Below, piece by piece: positions 25,291 through 35,506 of a DNA stretch of 64,000 nucleotides (the stretch's first letter is position 1; each line of letters opens with the position of its first letter). Location: positions 62,001 through 126,000 of the forward strand of contig NZ_SLZK01000011.1 of NCBI RefSeq assembly GCF_004341105.1, given 5' to 3'. The notes beneath the pieces were generated by a model. The model searched no databases and was not told the origin of the DNA. It was given only the letters and a program-made list of their open reading frames with translations. Source of the DNA: Rhizobium sp. BK418. GTDB taxonomy: Bacteria; Pseudomonadota; Alphaproteobacteria; Rhizobiales; Rhizobiaceae. A program made the translations under genes and the position numbers.

Positions 25291-25844
25291 TCCAACTTCA
25301 CGGATTGCGATGGATCGGCTGCAAAAAAATCACGTTGAAACAAAGAGAGAACATAGCAGGGTTCGGGGCGATATCAACGCTTTAATAAGCGCGTGACTGA
25401 GGAGCGACCATGAGCCGCCGAAGACGTCGTCGCGCGAGAACATGGCCAGGGACGATGCTGACGAGGAACTGATGACGGCGGGGCCAGCATTCGGTAGTCT
25501 ATCGCGTTGTCACCGCTAAACTAAAGATCGGTTGGAGAAAGCGAACGAAGCCGCGCACGACGCCCTCGAATGGGATCGGCGGTTGCGCAAAGCCAAAACG
25601 CAAGGTCGCGCCTTGCTCGCTTGCAGACTGAGGAACAAGGTCGGCACCACTCGGTCCGGTCGGGTCCGGTAGATCGGCCGCGAGCCGAGGATAATATCCA
25701 ACAGCTAGATGCGTTGGTACTGGTCTACCCGGCAGGCTGGCGGCGATAGCGCGCCAGCGCCCGTGCCGCGGAGGGGCTTGGGTCATCTGGGGACAATCCT
25801 ATAGCGGCCAGCATCAGGAGGCGGGCCTCATGACGCAGCATAGC
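25291..25844. other. intergenic, no gene recognised
   Basis: 550 bp between two minus-strand genes. Short open frames without ribosome binding sites; an Ala/Glu-rich stretch near 25530-25630 might be a decayed small gene. Confidence 0.35.
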
Positions 25845-26126
25845 TTAGTCCCAGAGAAAATCCGGCCCGGTTGTCTGATAGGTCAGCCGCAAGGTCCCGT
25901 CAGGCTGAACCACATACCGTTCGAAGACACGGTACCCGAACTGCCCGAGAAAGGTGTTTTTGACGATCGTCCCAGGCTTGTAACGAGAATGGACGACTTT
26001 TCCGCCGTAAGTCAGGCTCCCCGGTAAAGGAGTGGGACCCGGTCGCGCTGTGGCCTCTGGCGTGCTGCAGCCGATGACCAATGTAGCGACAAGGAGGATC
26101 ATCGCACTTGTTGTTGAATGCTTCAC
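25845..26126 (-). CDS. small lipoprotein, 93 aa
   Basis: GTG start with GGAT 9 bp upstream. Lipoprotein signal (MILLVATLVIGCS, lipobox Cys about 20), then a Pro-rich linker and a compact domain (PGSLTYGGKVVHSRYKPGTI, YRVFERYVVQPDGTLRLTYQ). The gene at 57033-57311 encodes a paralogue with the same PGS-I/LxYxG and RxxExYxxxPDxTL pattern. It should sit in the inner or outer membrane facing the periplasm. Function unknown. Confidence 0.75.
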   Translation of the reverse strand: MKHSTTSAMILLVATLVIGCSTPEATARPGPTPLPGSLTYGGKVVHSRYKPGTIVKNTFLGQFGYRVFERYVVQPDGTLRLTYQTTGPDFLWD

Positions 26127-26400
26127 CGCCGAGATCCTTGATTAATGACAGACTGTTGTGGTGATCAAACGCATCTTCTCCTTCAACGAACTGCCGGGTA
26201 AGGCCGGTGCGGGTACCATCGCCAAATGGCGAGGATTTGCTCTTCAACCGACAGTTCCATGAACTTCGCCTGATGATGAAAGTTCCCGAGCGGGACCGCA
26301 CGCGCACGCAGTTTGAGGGTACGTCACCAACCTCCGGTCGCTGCGACACCTGCCAAGGCGGAAGTTCAGCAATTTCCGTGGGTATCGAGCTCTGAGAAGC

Positions 26401-26425
26401 GAAACCACCAGCCGCCAGACGCGTT
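26401..26425 (+). promoter_or_regulatory. EcfG-type promoter variant, GAAAC-N16-CGTT
   Basis: 35 bp before the ATG at 26461, upstream of the small gene and ligD. One mismatch in the -35 half. Confidence 0.4.
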
Positions 26426-26460
26426 GTGATGCTTTAGAGAACGTTATCAGGAGAGAGCCA

Positions 26461-26769
26461 ATGGGCGACGACAGCACGACGACAATCCGAGCCACGTTCG
26501 AAACACGGGAAGCGACCGATATTGCGGTCGAGCATCTGGTTCAGCAGTATGGCATCTCGCGCCCTGACATCTTCATCGAGCCCGCCGCCGGCCGCAATTC
26601 CGCCGGCTTGGTGCCCTCGGGGGGCGACGCCTCGCATGAGGAGGGCGCACGTCGCGATGCGCCGCTCAAAGGCGAGATCGAGGTTTCGGCGGACGTCAAA
26701 CGCAGCCAGGTCGGCGCTGTCGAGCGTTGTCTTGAGGAGGCCGGCGCCCTGCGGGTATCGAGCCGCTGA
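26461..26769 (+). CDS. small hypothetical protein upstream of ligD
   Basis: 102 residues with GGAGAG upstream. An N-terminal alpha/beta pattern ([36 protein letters not shown]), a Gly/Ala linker and an acidic C-terminal strand-helix ([20 protein letters not shown]). Resembles small ferredoxin-fold or heat-induced stress proteins, but I cannot name a family. It ends 2 bp before ligD, so the two are probably co-transcribed. Confidence 0.65.
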   Translation: MGDDSTTTIRATFETREATDIAVEHLVQQYGISRPDIFIEPAAGRNSAGLVPSGGDASHEEGARRDAPLKGEIEVSADVKRSQVGAVERCLEEAGALRVSSR

Positions 26770-26771
26770 GC

Positions 26772-29408
26772 ATGGCCGATAATCTGTCGAAATACCGCGC
26801 CAAACGCGATTTTCAAAAGACCAGCGAACCGAGCGGTGAAACGCAGGTCAGGCCCTCGAACCGCCGGCGGTTCGTGATCCAGAAGCACGATGCGACGCGG
26901 CTTCACTACGACCTGAGGCTTGAGCTCGACGGCGTGTTCAAATCCTGGGCGGTGACCAAAGGACCATCACTCGATCCGCATGACAAGCGGCTCGCCGTCG
27001 AGGTCGAGGATCACCCACTCGACTACGGTGACTTCGAGGGCACGATCCCCAAGGGCCAGTATGGCGGCGGTACGGTCATGCTCTGGGATCGCGGCTATTG
27101 GGAGCCGGAAGGCAGGAAGTCGCCGCAGGAGGCTTTGAGGAAAGGCGATTTCAAGTTCACGCTCGAGGGCAAGCGGCTGCATGGCAGTTTCGTCCTGGTC
27201 AGGATGCACGGCGATCGGGACGGCGGCAAGCGGACGAACTGGCTGCTGATCAAGCATCACGACGATTATTCCGTCGACGAAAACGGCGCCGCAGTCTTGG
27301 AGGAGAACGCGACCTCTGTCGCCTCCGGCCGCACCATGGACCAAATCGCCAACGGCAAGGGCCGCAAGCCAAGCCCGTTCATGATGGCGAACGCGGATGT
27401 CGAGGCCGACGCCGTCTGGGACAGCACGCACGGCCTGGCGGCGGCCGAGCGCAAGAAGCGACCGCGCAAGGATGTCGCGACGTCCACCGCTGCCGATCTG
27501 CCGGATTTCATCGATCCGCAACTATGCGAAAGGCTTGATCGGCCGCCCGCCGGCGACGATTGGCTGCACGAGATCAAGTTCGACGGTTACCGTATCCAGA
27601 TGCGGGTCGCCGATGGAGCGGCGACGCTGAAGACGCGCAAGGGCCTCGACTGGACCGGAAAATATCCCGAAATTGCCGCTGCGGCCGCCGATCTTCCCGA
27701 CTGCATCATCGACGGCGAGATCTGCGCGCTCGACGAAAACGGCGCACCCGATTTTGCCGCGCTTCAAGCTGCTCTATCTGAAGGCAAGACCGCCGATCTC
27801 GTCTATTTCGCGTTCGACTTGCTTTTCGACGGCGGCGAGGACTTGCGGCCGATGCGCCTTATCGAGCGCAAGGAACGGCTCCAAAACCTTATCGACGCCG
27901 CGGACGGCGATCCGCGCATCCGCTATGTCGAACATTTCGAATCCGGCGGCGATGCCGTGCTTCGTTCAGCCTGCAAGCTGCATCTCGAGGGCGTGGTCTC
28001 CAAGCAAATGGATGCACCCTATCAATCCGGCCGCACCGACACCTGGGCAAAGTCAAAATGCAGGGCCGGCCATGAAGTGGTGATCGGCGGTTACGCCAAG
28101 ACCAATGGCAAGTTTCGGTCTCTGCTGGTCGGCGTCCATCGTGGCGATCACTTCGTCTATGTCGGTCGCGTCGGGACCGGCTACGGCGCCAGGAAGGTCG
28201 AGACTCTGCTTGCGAAACTGGAGGCGCTTGAGACGGGAAAATCGCCCTTCACCGGTATCGGGGCGCCGAAGAAGCAGGCTGAAGTGGTCTGGGTGAAACC
28301 GGAGCTGGTCGCTGAAATCGAATTCGAAGGCTGGACGGCAGACGGCCTCGTGCGACAGGCTGCCTTCAAGGGCCTGCGCGAGGATAAGCCGGCGAAAGAG
28401 GTCGAGGCCGAAAAACCTGCATCGCCTGCTCAGACCGATACGGCCGGACCTGCCCGCACGGTCAAGAGCAAGTCTGCCCGCCGCAAGGGCGCTAAGGCCG
28501 AAGTCATGGGCGTTCTGATTTCCAATCCCGATAAGCAGCTCTGGCCGGACGCCGGCGACGGCGAGCCCGTCACCAAGGAAGACCTAGCCCGCTATCATGA
28601 AGCGGTCGGCGCCTGGCTGATCGAGCATATCAGGGGCCGGCCGTGTTCGATCATTCGGGCGCCGGACGGTATCGGCGGAGAGCAGTTTTTTCAACGCCAC
28701 GCAATGCTTGGCACCTCCAACCTTCTGGAATTGGTGAAGGTCTTCGGGGATAAGAAGCCTTACTTGCAGATCGATCGGATCGAAGGACTCGCAGCCATCG
28801 CCCAGATCGGCGGGATCGAACTACATCCTTGGAATTGCGAGCCCGGCAAGCCGGAAGTGCCCGGCAGGCTCGTGTTCGACCTCGATCCCGGACCTGATGT
28901 TCCGTTTTCGACCGTGGTGGCGGCGGCCCGCGAAATGCGCGATCGGCTCGACGAGCTCGGTCTGGTCAGCTTCTGCAAGACCACTGGCGGCAAGGGATTG
29001 CATGTTGTGACCCCGCTCGCCGTCAGCAAACGAAAACCATTGTCCTGGGCCGAAGCCAAGGGCTTTGCACACGACGTCTGTCAGGAGATGGCGCGCGACA
29101 ACCCCGACCTCTATCTGATCAAGATGACCAAGAGCCTTCGAGGCGGCAGGATCTTCCTCGATTATCTGCGCAATGATCGCATGGCGACAGCCGTCGCACC
29201 ACTCTCGCCGCGCGCGCGTCCGGGCGCCACCATATCGATGCCGCTCACCTGGACGCAGGTGAAATCCAACCTCGACCCGAAACAGTTCACCTTACGTAGC
29301 GTGCCGGCGCTTCTTGCTAAAACATCCGCCTGGCAGGACTATTGTGACGGCGAGCGGCCGCTGGAGCAGGCGATCAAGCGCTTGGCCAAAGGACGACGCG
29401 CCGCATGA
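26772..29408 (+). CDS. ligD: ATP-dependent DNA ligase LigD (PE-ligase-polymerase)
   Basis: 878 residues with the three domains of bacterial end joining. The 3'-phosphoesterase comes first ([35 protein letters not shown], about 1-190). The ATP-dependent ligase follows, with nucleotidyl lysine Lys269 in EIKFDGYR and the OB fold to about 540. The primase-polymerase is last (LWPDAG, DLDPGPD with the metal Asp pair, [11 protein letters not shown], about 570-870). It trims, fills and seals Ku-bound double-strand breaks. The domain order is the proteobacterial one. Confidence 0.95.
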   Translation: MADNLSKYRAKRDFQKTSEPSGETQVRPSNRRRFVIQKHDATRLHYDLRLELDGVFKSWAVTKGPSLDPHDKRLAVEVEDHPLDYGDFEGTIPKGQYGGGTVMLWDRGYWEPEGRKSPQEALRKGDFKFTLEGKRLHGSFVLVRMHGDRDGGKRTNWLLIKHHDDYSVDENGAAVLEENATSVASGRTMDQIANGKGRKPSPFMMANADVEADAVWDSTHGLAAAERKKRPRKDVATSTAADLPDFIDPQLCERLDRPPAGDDWLHEIKFDGYRIQMRVADGAATLKTRKGLDWTGKYPEIAAAAADLPDCIIDGEICALDENGAPDFAALQAALSEGKTADLVYFAFDLLFDGGEDLRPMRLIERKERLQNLIDAADGDPRIRYVEHFESGGDAVLRSACKLHLEGVVSKQMDAPYQSGRTDTWAKSKCRAGHEVVIGGYAKTNGKFRSLLVGVHRGDHFVYVGRVGTGYGARKVETLLAKLEALETGKSPFTGIGAPKKQAEVVWVKPELVAEIEFEGWTADGLVRQAAFKGLREDKPAKEVEAEKPASPAQTDTAGPARTVKSKSARRKGAKAEVMGVLISNPDKQLWPDAGDGEPVTKEDLARYHEAVGAWLIEHIRGRPCSIIRAPDGIGGEQFFQRHAMLGTSNLLELVKVFGDKKPYLQIDRIEGLAAIAQIGGIELHPWNCEPGKPEVPGRLVFDLDPGPDVPFSTVVAAAREMRDRLDELGLVSFCKTTGGKGLHVVTPLAVSKRKPLSWAEAKGFAHDVCQEMARDNPDLYLIKMTKSLRGGRIFLDYLRNDRMATAVAPLSPRARPGATISMPLTWTQVKSNLDPKQFTLRSVPALLAKTSAWQDYCDGERPLEQAIKRLAKGRRAA

Positions 29409-29527
29409 TCTGGCAAGGGCAGCTTGCAGGCGATGTCTGATGGACGAAGCAACAGAAGAGACATCCAAACCACGGCAGCCGACCGAGGGAGCGGCGACCG
29501 ATCTGCCTTTTATGTCAGGCCTTTTAG

Positions 29528-30571
29528 TCAGGCGGCCGGCTTCTCGTTGAGATCGAAGACGGCGGCGTTGTCCTGTACCTCGCGCAATCCCTTATAGGAT
29601 GCATGACGTAAGTTACCGTCATCGGTCCAGCCGCGGAACTCGATTTCGGCGATCAACGTCGGCTCGGCAAAGACGAGGTTCTTGCCCTTGAGCGCGACTG
29701 CCGGTCGACTGGTTCTCAGTTTGTCGAGCAGCGTGCGCAGCTCCTCGGCATTCTTGGCATCGAACCCCGTGCCGACCGAGCCGACATAGATCCATTCATC
29801 GCCGTTGCGGGCGGCCAGAAGCAGACTGCCGATGCCACCGCGCGCCACTTTTGATTGCTCATAGCCGACGACCATGAAGCTCTCGCTCTGGACACATTTG
29901 ATCTTCAGCCAGTCACCGGTGCGGCCGGAGCGATAAGGCCGCTCCCGGTGCTTGGCGATGATGCCCTCGAGCCCCATTGAGCAGGCATTCGCCAGAAGCT
30001 CGGCGCCATCGCCGGGCACTTCCTCCGAAAGCTGGATGGCGCCGGTGGCCCCGTCCAGAAAGTCCTCAAGCAGGTGCCGTCGGACGGAGAGCTCCGTTTT
30101 CGTCAGATCGTGACCATCGAAATAAAGAAGATCAAAGGCGAAGAACACTGATTCCATGGAGGCGCGCTTTCCGCCCCGACCGCCGAGCGAACGCTGTAGT
30201 GCGCCAAAATTCGAACGGCCCTCCTTGTCGAGAACGACCGCCTCGCCGTCCAGGATCGCCGTTGCGACGCCGAGCTTCTTGGCTTCCTCGGCGATCACCG
30301 GGAACCGATGCGTCCAGTCGTGCCCCCCGCGGGTAATGATCCGCACGCCCTTTGGTTCGATGTGGACGGCGAGCCGGTAGCCATCCCATTTCATCTCGAA
30401 GGCCCAATCCGGACCTCGCGGCGGGATTTTCTTCAAGAGCGCCAGGCAAGGCTCAATTCGCTCCGGCATAGGATCGAAGGGAAGATTGGGTTGCGTCGGG
30501 TCGCGGGAACGGGCCGGCTTCGACTTGAGAACCTGGTCGTCCTGGAGAAGCGGTTTGACGCGGCGGCTCAT
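29528..30571 (-). CDS. ATP-dependent DNA ligase, ligase domain only
   Basis: 347 residues. Nucleotidyl lysine Lys61 in EMKWDGYR, further ligase motifs (AILDGEAVV, FFAFDLLYFDG, LEGIIAKH, WLKIKC) and a C-terminal OB fold. No phosphoesterase or polymerase domain, so it is a second, shorter LigD/LigC-type enzyme that could seal nicks or simple ends with Ku. Its ATG overlaps the stop of the upstream ku gene (ATGA), so translation is coupled. An extended N-terminal frame from 30886 only reads antisense-like sequence inside ku. Confidence 0.9.
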   Translation of the reverse strand: MSRRVKPLLQDDQVLKSKPARSRDPTQPNLPFDPMPERIEPCLALLKKIPPRGPDWAFEMKWDGYRLAVHIEPKGVRIITRGGHDWTHRFPVIAEEAKKLGVATAILDGEAVVLDKEGRSNFGALQRSLGGRGGKRASMESVFFAFDLLYFDGHDLTKTELSVRRHLLEDFLDGATGAIQLSEEVPGDGAELLANACSMGLEGIIAKHRERPYRSGRTGDWLKIKCVQSESFMVVGYEQSKVARGGIGSLLLAARNGDEWIYVGSVGTGFDAKNAEELRTLLDKLRTSRPAVALKGKNLVFAEPTLIAEIEFRGWTDDGNLRHASYKGLREVQDNAAVFDLNEKPAA

Positions 30572-31377
30572 CTGCCCGCCCGCTTCTCGGCCGCAACCGA
30601 TTTCTTCAGCGCATCCATAATATTGACGACGTTGTTGGCTGGTGACGACGGCTGAGGTTTCGCTTTTGTTTTGGCAGGCTTTTTCAATGTCTTCTTCTTG
30701 GCGGCAATGATGTCGAGCAGCCGCTCTTGGACGGGATCGGCAACCATTTTCGGGGTCCAGTCCTTCGTCTGTTTTGTGATCAGCTGTTGAATAAGCGGCA
30801 TCAGCTCCGGCTCCGCCTTTTCGTCGCCGATAGCCTCGAAATAGGCGTCCTCGTCGCGGACCTCGTCTCCGTAGCGCAGCGTCCACAAGACGATGCCCTT
30901 GCCGCGTGGCTCGAGCATGACGGCGCGTTCGCGCCGCGAGATGACGAGCCTGGATATTCCGACCATGTCCTGCGCCTCCATGGCATCTCTAATGACCGAA
31001 AACGCTTCCTGACCGACCGGATCGTTCGGCGAGAGATAATAGGGCGCGTCCAGCCAGATCCAGTCGATGCTGTCGCGCGCGGTGAAGGTGGAAATATCGA
31101 TTGTCTTCGTGCTTTCCAGCGCGACATTCTCGAGCTCCTCGTCTTCGAGAATGACGTATTCGTTCTCTCCGCGCTGGTAGCCCTTGACCTCGTCCTCTTC
31201 CGTGACGTCCTTGCCTGTCACGGAATCGACGTAATGGCTGACGACGCGGTTCTGGGTCTGACGGTTGAGCGTATGGAAACGGACTTTGTCACTCTCCGAC
31301 GTGGCCGGCATCATCTGCACCGGGCAGGTAACGAGGGAGAGTTTGAGATAGCCTCGCCAGTAGGGACGTAGAGCCAT
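30568..31377 (-). CDS. ku: Ku protein (first of two)
   Basis: 269 residues, typical bacterial Ku: PYWRGYLKLSLVTCPVQM start, Ku core with DSIDWIWLDAPYYLSPNDP and ISRRERAVMLEPRGKG, and a Lys-rich tail (AKKKTLKKPAKTKAKP). It threads onto DNA ends and recruits LigD-type ligases. Second gene of a three-gene operon: 16 bp after the first ku gene and overlapping the ligase start. Together with the upstream Ku it could form heterodimers, as described for rhizobia with several Ku proteins. Confidence 0.95.
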   Translation of the reverse strand: MALRPYWRGYLKLSLVTCPVQMMPATSESDKVRFHTLNRQTQNRVVSHYVDSVTGKDVTEEDEVKGYQRGENEYVILEDEELENVALESTKTIDISTFTARDSIDWIWLDAPYYLSPNDPVGQEAFSVIRDAMEAQDMVGISRLVISRRERAVMLEPRGKGIVLWTLRYGDEVRDEDAYFEAIGDEKAEPELMPLIQQLITKQTKDWTPKMVADPVQERLLDIIAAKKKTLKKPAKTKAKPQPSSPANNVVNIMDALKKSVAAEKRAGR

Positions 31378-31392
31378 GGCGGCGTCCTCCGA

Positions 31393-32292
31393 TCAGCCGG
31401 CGCGACGGGCCGGCGTTGCCGCTGTCTGCTTGGATTTTACAGCGCGTTTTGCAGCTTTTGAGCGGCCGGCGCCGCGGTTGGCATTGGCGGCGGTACGCTT
31501 CGGCTTGGCGCCCTCCGCTGCGATCCCGGCACTCTCGCGCAGGGCCTGCAAGAGATCGCTGGGCTTGGACGCAACCGGTGCCTTCTTCTTCGGCAGTGCG
31601 CGGCCCTCGATCTTGGCTTTTACCAGCTCGGCAACGGCCGCCTCATAGCGATCGTCGAACGCACTGGCGTCGAAGCTGCCCTTCTTCGTGCCTATGATAT
31701 GTTCGGCAAGCTCGAGCATCTCTCCTTCGATTTTGAGGTCCGGCATGTCTTCGAATGCCTTTTCCGACGAACGGACCTCGTAGTCGAAGTTCAGGGTCGA
31801 GGCGATCAGCCCCTTGCCATGCGGCCGGATGAGAACGGTGCGCATCCGGCGAAAGAGCACGGTGCGGGCGATACCGGCCACATGTTCCTGTTTCATGCCA
31901 TCCCGCAGGAGAATGAAAGCATCCTCGCCCATCTTGTCGGGCGCCAGATAGTAGGGCTTGTCGAAGTAGGTCGTGTCGATCTGCGAGCAGGGAATGAAAG
32001 CTTCGATCCTCAGGGTCTTGTCACTTTCAGGCACCGCGGCTGCGACCTCCTCTGGCTCGAGAACGATATATTGGCCGTTTTCGACCTCATAGCCTTTGAC
32101 CTGGTCCTCGCGCTCCACCGGATCTCCGGTCTCGCCGTCGACAAATTCCCGCTTGACCCGATTGCCCGTTTTTCGATTGAGGGTGTTGAAGGCGATGCGT
32201 TCGGATGAGGATGCAGCCGTGTAGAGCGCTACCGGACAGGAGACCTCTCCGAACTTGATATAGCCTTTCCAACTCGCTCTTGGCCCTGCCAT
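31393..32292 (-). CDS. ku: Ku protein (second, with long basic tail)
   Basis: 299 residues starting MAGPRASWKGYIKFGEVSCP, with GGAGT upstream. The Ku core is intact (TYFDKPYYLAPDKMGEDAF, VLFRRMRTVLIRPHGKGL). It differs from its neighbour in a long Lys/Arg/Ala C-terminus (KRTAANANRGAGRSKAAKRA and beyond), likely a DNA-binding extension. First gene of the operon ku-ku-ligase. A relaxed stress promoter (GGAAC-N18-TT) lies 33 bp before the ATG. Confidence 0.95.
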   Translation of the reverse strand: MAGPRASWKGYIKFGEVSCPVALYTAASSSERIAFNTLNRKTGNRVKREFVDGETGDPVEREDQVKGYEVENGQYIVLEPEEVAAAVPESDKTLRIEAFIPCSQIDTTYFDKPYYLAPDKMGEDAFILLRDGMKQEHVAGIARTVLFRRMRTVLIRPHGKGLIASTLNFDYEVRSSEKAFEDMPDLKIEGEMLELAEHIIGTKKGSFDASAFDDRYEAAVAELVKAKIEGRALPKKKAPVASKPSDLLQALRESAGIAAEGAKPKRTAANANRGAGRSKAAKRAVKSKQTAATPARRAG

Positions 32293-32325
32293 TGCCTGAC
32301 ACTCCTGACGCAACTCAAGCGATTC

Positions 32326-32350
32326 AAGCGAATCGGCATCCAATTGTTCC
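32326..32350 (-). promoter_or_regulatory. EcfG-type promoter, GGAAC-N16-GCTT
   Basis: 33 bp before the ku operon start; matches the relaxed GGAAC-N18-TT form only. Confidence 0.35.
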
Positions 32351-32490
32351 GAGCCAAAACGAATCATTTTTCAATGACTTAACCGGGCGCCAATGCGCGC
32401 GTTGCGAGTCCCCTTTAAAGCGATGATTCCAATGCATCTTTTTTCCGCTGCGCGCGTTTTCGAAGGAGACAACCTGAAAGGAGTCCCTCT

Positions 32491-32667
32491 ATGAGCAAGC
32501 GTGAACTGATCGATACGGGAAGCGATAAACGCTACGTTCGACGCGACCACAACGGCAGGTTCAAGGAGAGCGTCGACGTCTCAAGGTCGCTCTCGGCAGA
32601 TGCACGTCATGCCGCAGAACACGAGGCCAAATCCGGGCAGGGCGACAAGGGCGACCGCAAGCGCTGA
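32491..32667 (+). CDS. small basic protein, 58 aa
   Basis: MSKRELIDTGSDKRYVRRDH, NGRFKESVDVSRSLSADARH, then a Lys/Gly-rich end. AAAGGAG 8 bp upstream. The motif RELIDTGxDKRxVRRDxxGRFKES with SLSAD recurs in small rhizobial proteins of unknown function. Soluble, charged, probably disordered. Divergent from the ku operon; no stress box on its own strand. A minus-strand frame overlaps its 3' end. Confidence 0.75.
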   Translation: MSKRELIDTGSDKRYVRRDHNGRFKESVDVSRSLSADARHAAEHEAKSGQGDKGDRKR

Positions 32668-32834
32668 CCTCGGCAGGCTGGCTACCACAGGCCGGAGGGC
32701 GTCGATCGCCTTCCTGCTTTCATCGATGAATGCTGCCGGCGGAACTGCTGCGGGTAAGAGAGAAGAAACGACGCTAGGGCCTCTTTTGTTTTCCATTGCG
32801 CCGCGTCCCGCAGCACGTTCCGGAAGCGACAATG

Positions 32835-33122
32835 TTATTCGATGTCGTCCATGTCGGCTGTCCCCAGTGACATTCCTGCGGCGATCAGACCTGGAAACCG
32901 CGTCTGGCACCGGTCGATCCCGTCTCGGGCAACCATTCTCGGACAACCCATCGAGATGCGTCTTCGAAGCTGCACGAAGCTGAGGCTCGCTCCGTATTGC
33001 TTGACCAACGCCTGGCGGTCGAGTTCGGCGCGGCGATCGCATGCGGGGCATTCGACGGCAATGGTCGGGCTGCGGAATTCGCGCAGCGTCAGAACCTGGC
33101 TATTTTTTCTTATGGATGACAT
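32835..33122 (-). CDS. conserved rhizobial protein with zinc-finger-like Cys motif
   Basis: 95 residues starting MSSIRKNSQVLTLREFRSPT. Contains VECPACDRRAELDR (Cys pair) and later MGCPRM and DRCQTRFPGL, giving a Cys4-like metal site around an RQALVKQYGASLSFVQLRRR helix. Probably a small DNA- or RNA-binding protein. Divergent from imuA; the LexA box in the shared region could act on both. Confidence 0.7.
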   Translation of the reverse strand: MSSIRKNSQVLTLREFRSPTIAVECPACDRRAELDRQALVKQYGASLSFVQLRRRISMGCPRMVARDGIDRCQTRFPGLIAAGMSLGTADMDDIE

Positions 33123-33254
33123 TTTCTGCGTGCTGTGGATCTGTAGGCTTCTCTTGTTTGATTTGAAAGGACTTTTGGCGGCCAATCTGGTGTGGGTTGT
33201 CGCTGAATAGGAATATCCACCCGCTAGATGCGCGTTGACTCACATTCACAACAG

Positions 33255-33269
33255 GAACAAATAAGGAAC
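33255..33269. promoter_or_regulatory. LexA box, GAAC-N7-GAAC
   Basis: GAACAAATAAGGAAC, an exact match to the alphaproteobacterial SOS box, 49 bp before the imuA start. Places imuA-imuB-dnaE2 under LexA. Confidence 0.85.
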
Positions 33270-33318
33270 ATATGCGCTTTTGCGCAATTAGGAAACCTGA
33301 ATCTGATGATGAGCGGCC

Positions 33319-34074
33319 ATGGCTCAGGCGAGCGCAAATCCTGTCATTTCCGAGCTGAGGGAGCGGATTCGACATCTCGAACGAGACGAAGGACGCGAGC
33401 AGCCTGTCCTACCGTTCGGCGTCCCGGAGATCGACCAGGCCCTGCCTCGGGGCGGGCTGGTCTGCGGTGCCCTGCACGAGTTCGCGGGTGGCGGGGCCGG
33501 CACGGTGGATGGCGCGGCCGCCGCTTTGATGGTGGCCGGAATAGCGGCGCGCACGAAGGGCAAAGTGCTTTGGTGTCTGACGAGGCCCGACCTATTTTTT
33601 CCGGCGGTCTCGCAGGCCGGCCTGCACCCTGATCGGGTCATCTTCTGCGAAAGCGATCGCGAGGAGGGCGTTCTGGCATCGATGGAAGAAGGCCTGGCGT
33701 TCGGGGGGCTCGGCGCCGTGATCGGAGAACTGGTGCGATTGCCGATGACCGCGTCGCGCCGCCTGCATCTGGCCGCCGAGAAGACCGGCACGATGGCGAT
33801 CGCCCTCAGGAGGTGGCGAAGACAGTCCGAGGCCTCTGACTACGGTCAGCCGACGGCATCCACCACGAGATGGCGTATCAGCGTTCTGCCCTCCGAGCCG
33901 TTACCCGTCTCCGGAGTAGGCCGCGCCAGATGGCTGGCCGAATTGATGCGCGTGAAAGCAGGCGAGTGTGCTGAGTTCGAAATAGGAGCCTGTGATGCCA
34001 AGGGTCGTATCTGTTTACTTCCCGTTTCTGCCGACAGATCGGATCAGACGTCATGGCGACGCCGTTCCGGCTGA
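33319..34074 (+). CDS. imuA: mutasome protein ImuA
   Basis: 251 residues, RecA-related accessory protein of the ImuA-ImuB-DnaE2 mutasome. Visible blocks: LPFGVPEIDQALPRGGLVCG, LHEFAGGGAG, KVLWCLTRPDLFFPAVSQAG, VIGELVRLPMTASRRLHLAA. The Walker A motif is degenerate, as is usual. First gene of the cassette; its end overlaps imuB by 80 bp. Induced through the LexA box upstream. Confidence 0.92.
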   Translation: MAQASANPVISELRERIRHLERDEGREQPVLPFGVPEIDQALPRGGLVCGALHEFAGGGAGTVDGAAAALMVAGIAARTKGKVLWCLTRPDLFFPAVSQAGLHPDRVIFCESDREEGVLASMEEGLAFGGLGAVIGELVRLPMTASRRLHLAAEKTGTMAIALRRWRRQSEASDYGQPTASTTRWRISVLPSEPLPVSGVGRARWLAELMRVKAGECAEFEIGACDAKGRICLLPVSADRSDQTSWRRRSG

Positions 34075-35506
34075 CCAGCCTCTGGTGGTGATCTCGAAAA
34101 GCGGATCGAAACGCTGGATTTCGGCTGCAGATAGAAACGCCCGAAAGCTCGGTCTCCATATCGGCATGCCGGCGAGCAAGGCGCAGGCGATGGTCTCCAA
34201 CCTCGCCGTCGTGGAGGCCGATCCGATCGCAGACGCTGCTGTGATCGAGCGCCTGGCACTGTGGGCGCTTCGACAATACAGCCCAGTGGTCTCGGTGGAC
34301 GGAACCGACGGAATCGTCATGGACACGGAAGGGGCTGACCATCTCCAGGGTGGCGAGGAACGCCTGATGTCCGGGCTGGTGAACATGCTCCGCGCGCGGG
34401 GCCTCACCGCAAGGGTAGCCGTCGCAGATACATGGGGTGCGGCCCATGCACTCGCCCGCCTGACATCGGCCGAGACAACGGTCGTTCCTGTAGGCGGTAT
34501 TGCCGAAGCGGTGGTCGCATTGCCGATCCACTGCCTGCGGCTTTCGCCAGAACAGGTCAGCGGATTAAGGGCAATGGGTATCGAAACTGTGGGCGAACTC
34601 TCGGCTCTGCCGCGGGCTCCGCTGGCACTGCGCTTCGGCCCGGAGCCGGGAAGGCGGCTCGACCAGTTGTTCGGCAGAGTCGCCGAACCGATCGAGCCGT
34701 TGCGCACGCCCGAGTTGGTCGAGGTGTCGCGCAATTTTCAGGAACCGATCGGGGCTGCGCAAACCATTGCAAAATACGTCCGCCGCCTCGTGAACCAACT
34801 GACGACGAAGCTGGAAGCGCGTGGTCTAGGTGTCAGGCGCTCCGATCTGGTCATCCATCGCGTCGATAACACCCGGCAATGTCTCCGCGCCGGACTTGCC
34901 AAGCCGGTCCGTGATCCTGACCGTCTCTCCAGACTGCTCTGCGACCGCATCGAGAAGATCGATCCGGGCTACGGCATCGAGCGGATGGTCCTCGTCGCGA
35001 TCATGGCAGAACCCCTCGAAGAAAAGCAGATCGCCTCGTCCCTCATCGACGAGCCGGTCGTCGACGTCACGCCGCTGGTCGATATTCTCGGCAATCGCGG
35101 CCAGTGCCTCTATCGGGTCACTCCCGTCGCCTCCGACGTTCCCGAACGCTCCGTCGCCCGCATCGGGCCAACCGTTGAGGAAACGGGGGCGGCGTGGGCC
35201 GCCAAATGGCCGAGACCATCACGTCTCCTGCCATATCCGGAGGAGATCGAGGTTATCGCGGTCCTGCCGGACCAGCCGCCGGCAGTTTTCACCTGGAGGG
35301 GTAAGCGTCGCCGTGTGAAGCGGGCCGATGGACCCGAGCGGATATTCGGCGAATGGTGGACCACGCCGTTGGAGATGCGGGCCGTCCGCGACTACTTCGT
35401 CGTGGAAGACGAAACGGGCGAGCGATACTGGGTCTTCCGCGCCGGTGACGGCGTCGATGTGACCACGGGCTCGCACAAATGGTTTCTCCATGGGGTCTTC
35501 GCATGA
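33995..35506 (+). CDS. imuB: mutasome protein ImuB (catalytically inactive Y-family polymerase)
   Basis: 503 residues, start chosen for AGGAG 7 bp before ATG 33995. Y-family palm and finger blocks ([32 protein letters not shown]) lack the acidic catalytic residues, as in all ImuB proteins. It bridges DnaE2 to the beta clamp. Overlaps imuA at its start and dnaE2 at its stop (ATGA), so the three are translated together. Confidence 0.92.
   Translation: MPRVVSVYFPFLPTDRIRRHGDAVPADQPLVVISKSGSKRWISAADRNARKLGLHIGMPASKAQAMVSNLAVVEADPIADAAVIERLALWALRQYSPVVSVDGTDGIVMDTEGADHLQGGEERLMSGLVNMLRARGLTARVAVADTWGAAHALARLTSAETTVVPVGGIAEAVVALPIHCLRLSPEQVSGLRAMGIETVGELSALPRAPLALRFGPEPGRRLDQLFGRVAEPIEPLRTPELVEVSRNFQEPIGAAQTIAKYVRRLVNQLTTKLEARGLGVRRSDLVIHRVDNTRQCLRAGLAKPVRDPDRLSRLLCDRIEKIDPGYGIERMVLVAIMAEPLEEKQIASSLIDEPVVDVTPLVDILGNRGQCLYRVTPVASDVPERSVARIGPTVEETGAAWAAKWPRPSRLLPYPEEIEVIAVLPDQPPAVFTWRGKRRRVKRADGPERIFGEWWTTPLEMRAVRDYFVVEDETGERYWVFRAGDGVDVTTGSHKWFLHGVFA

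Noticed and set aside
25345-25375. GAAC followed by GTTC upstream of dinB as a LexA box
   Set aside because: Half-sites are inverted and the spacing is 8, not the direct GAAC-N7-GAAC repeat.
32581-32796. 71-codon minus-strand frame with a hydrophobic end
   Set aside because: Weak start signal and overlap with the better supported 58-codon gene at 32491-32667; kept only as a possibility.
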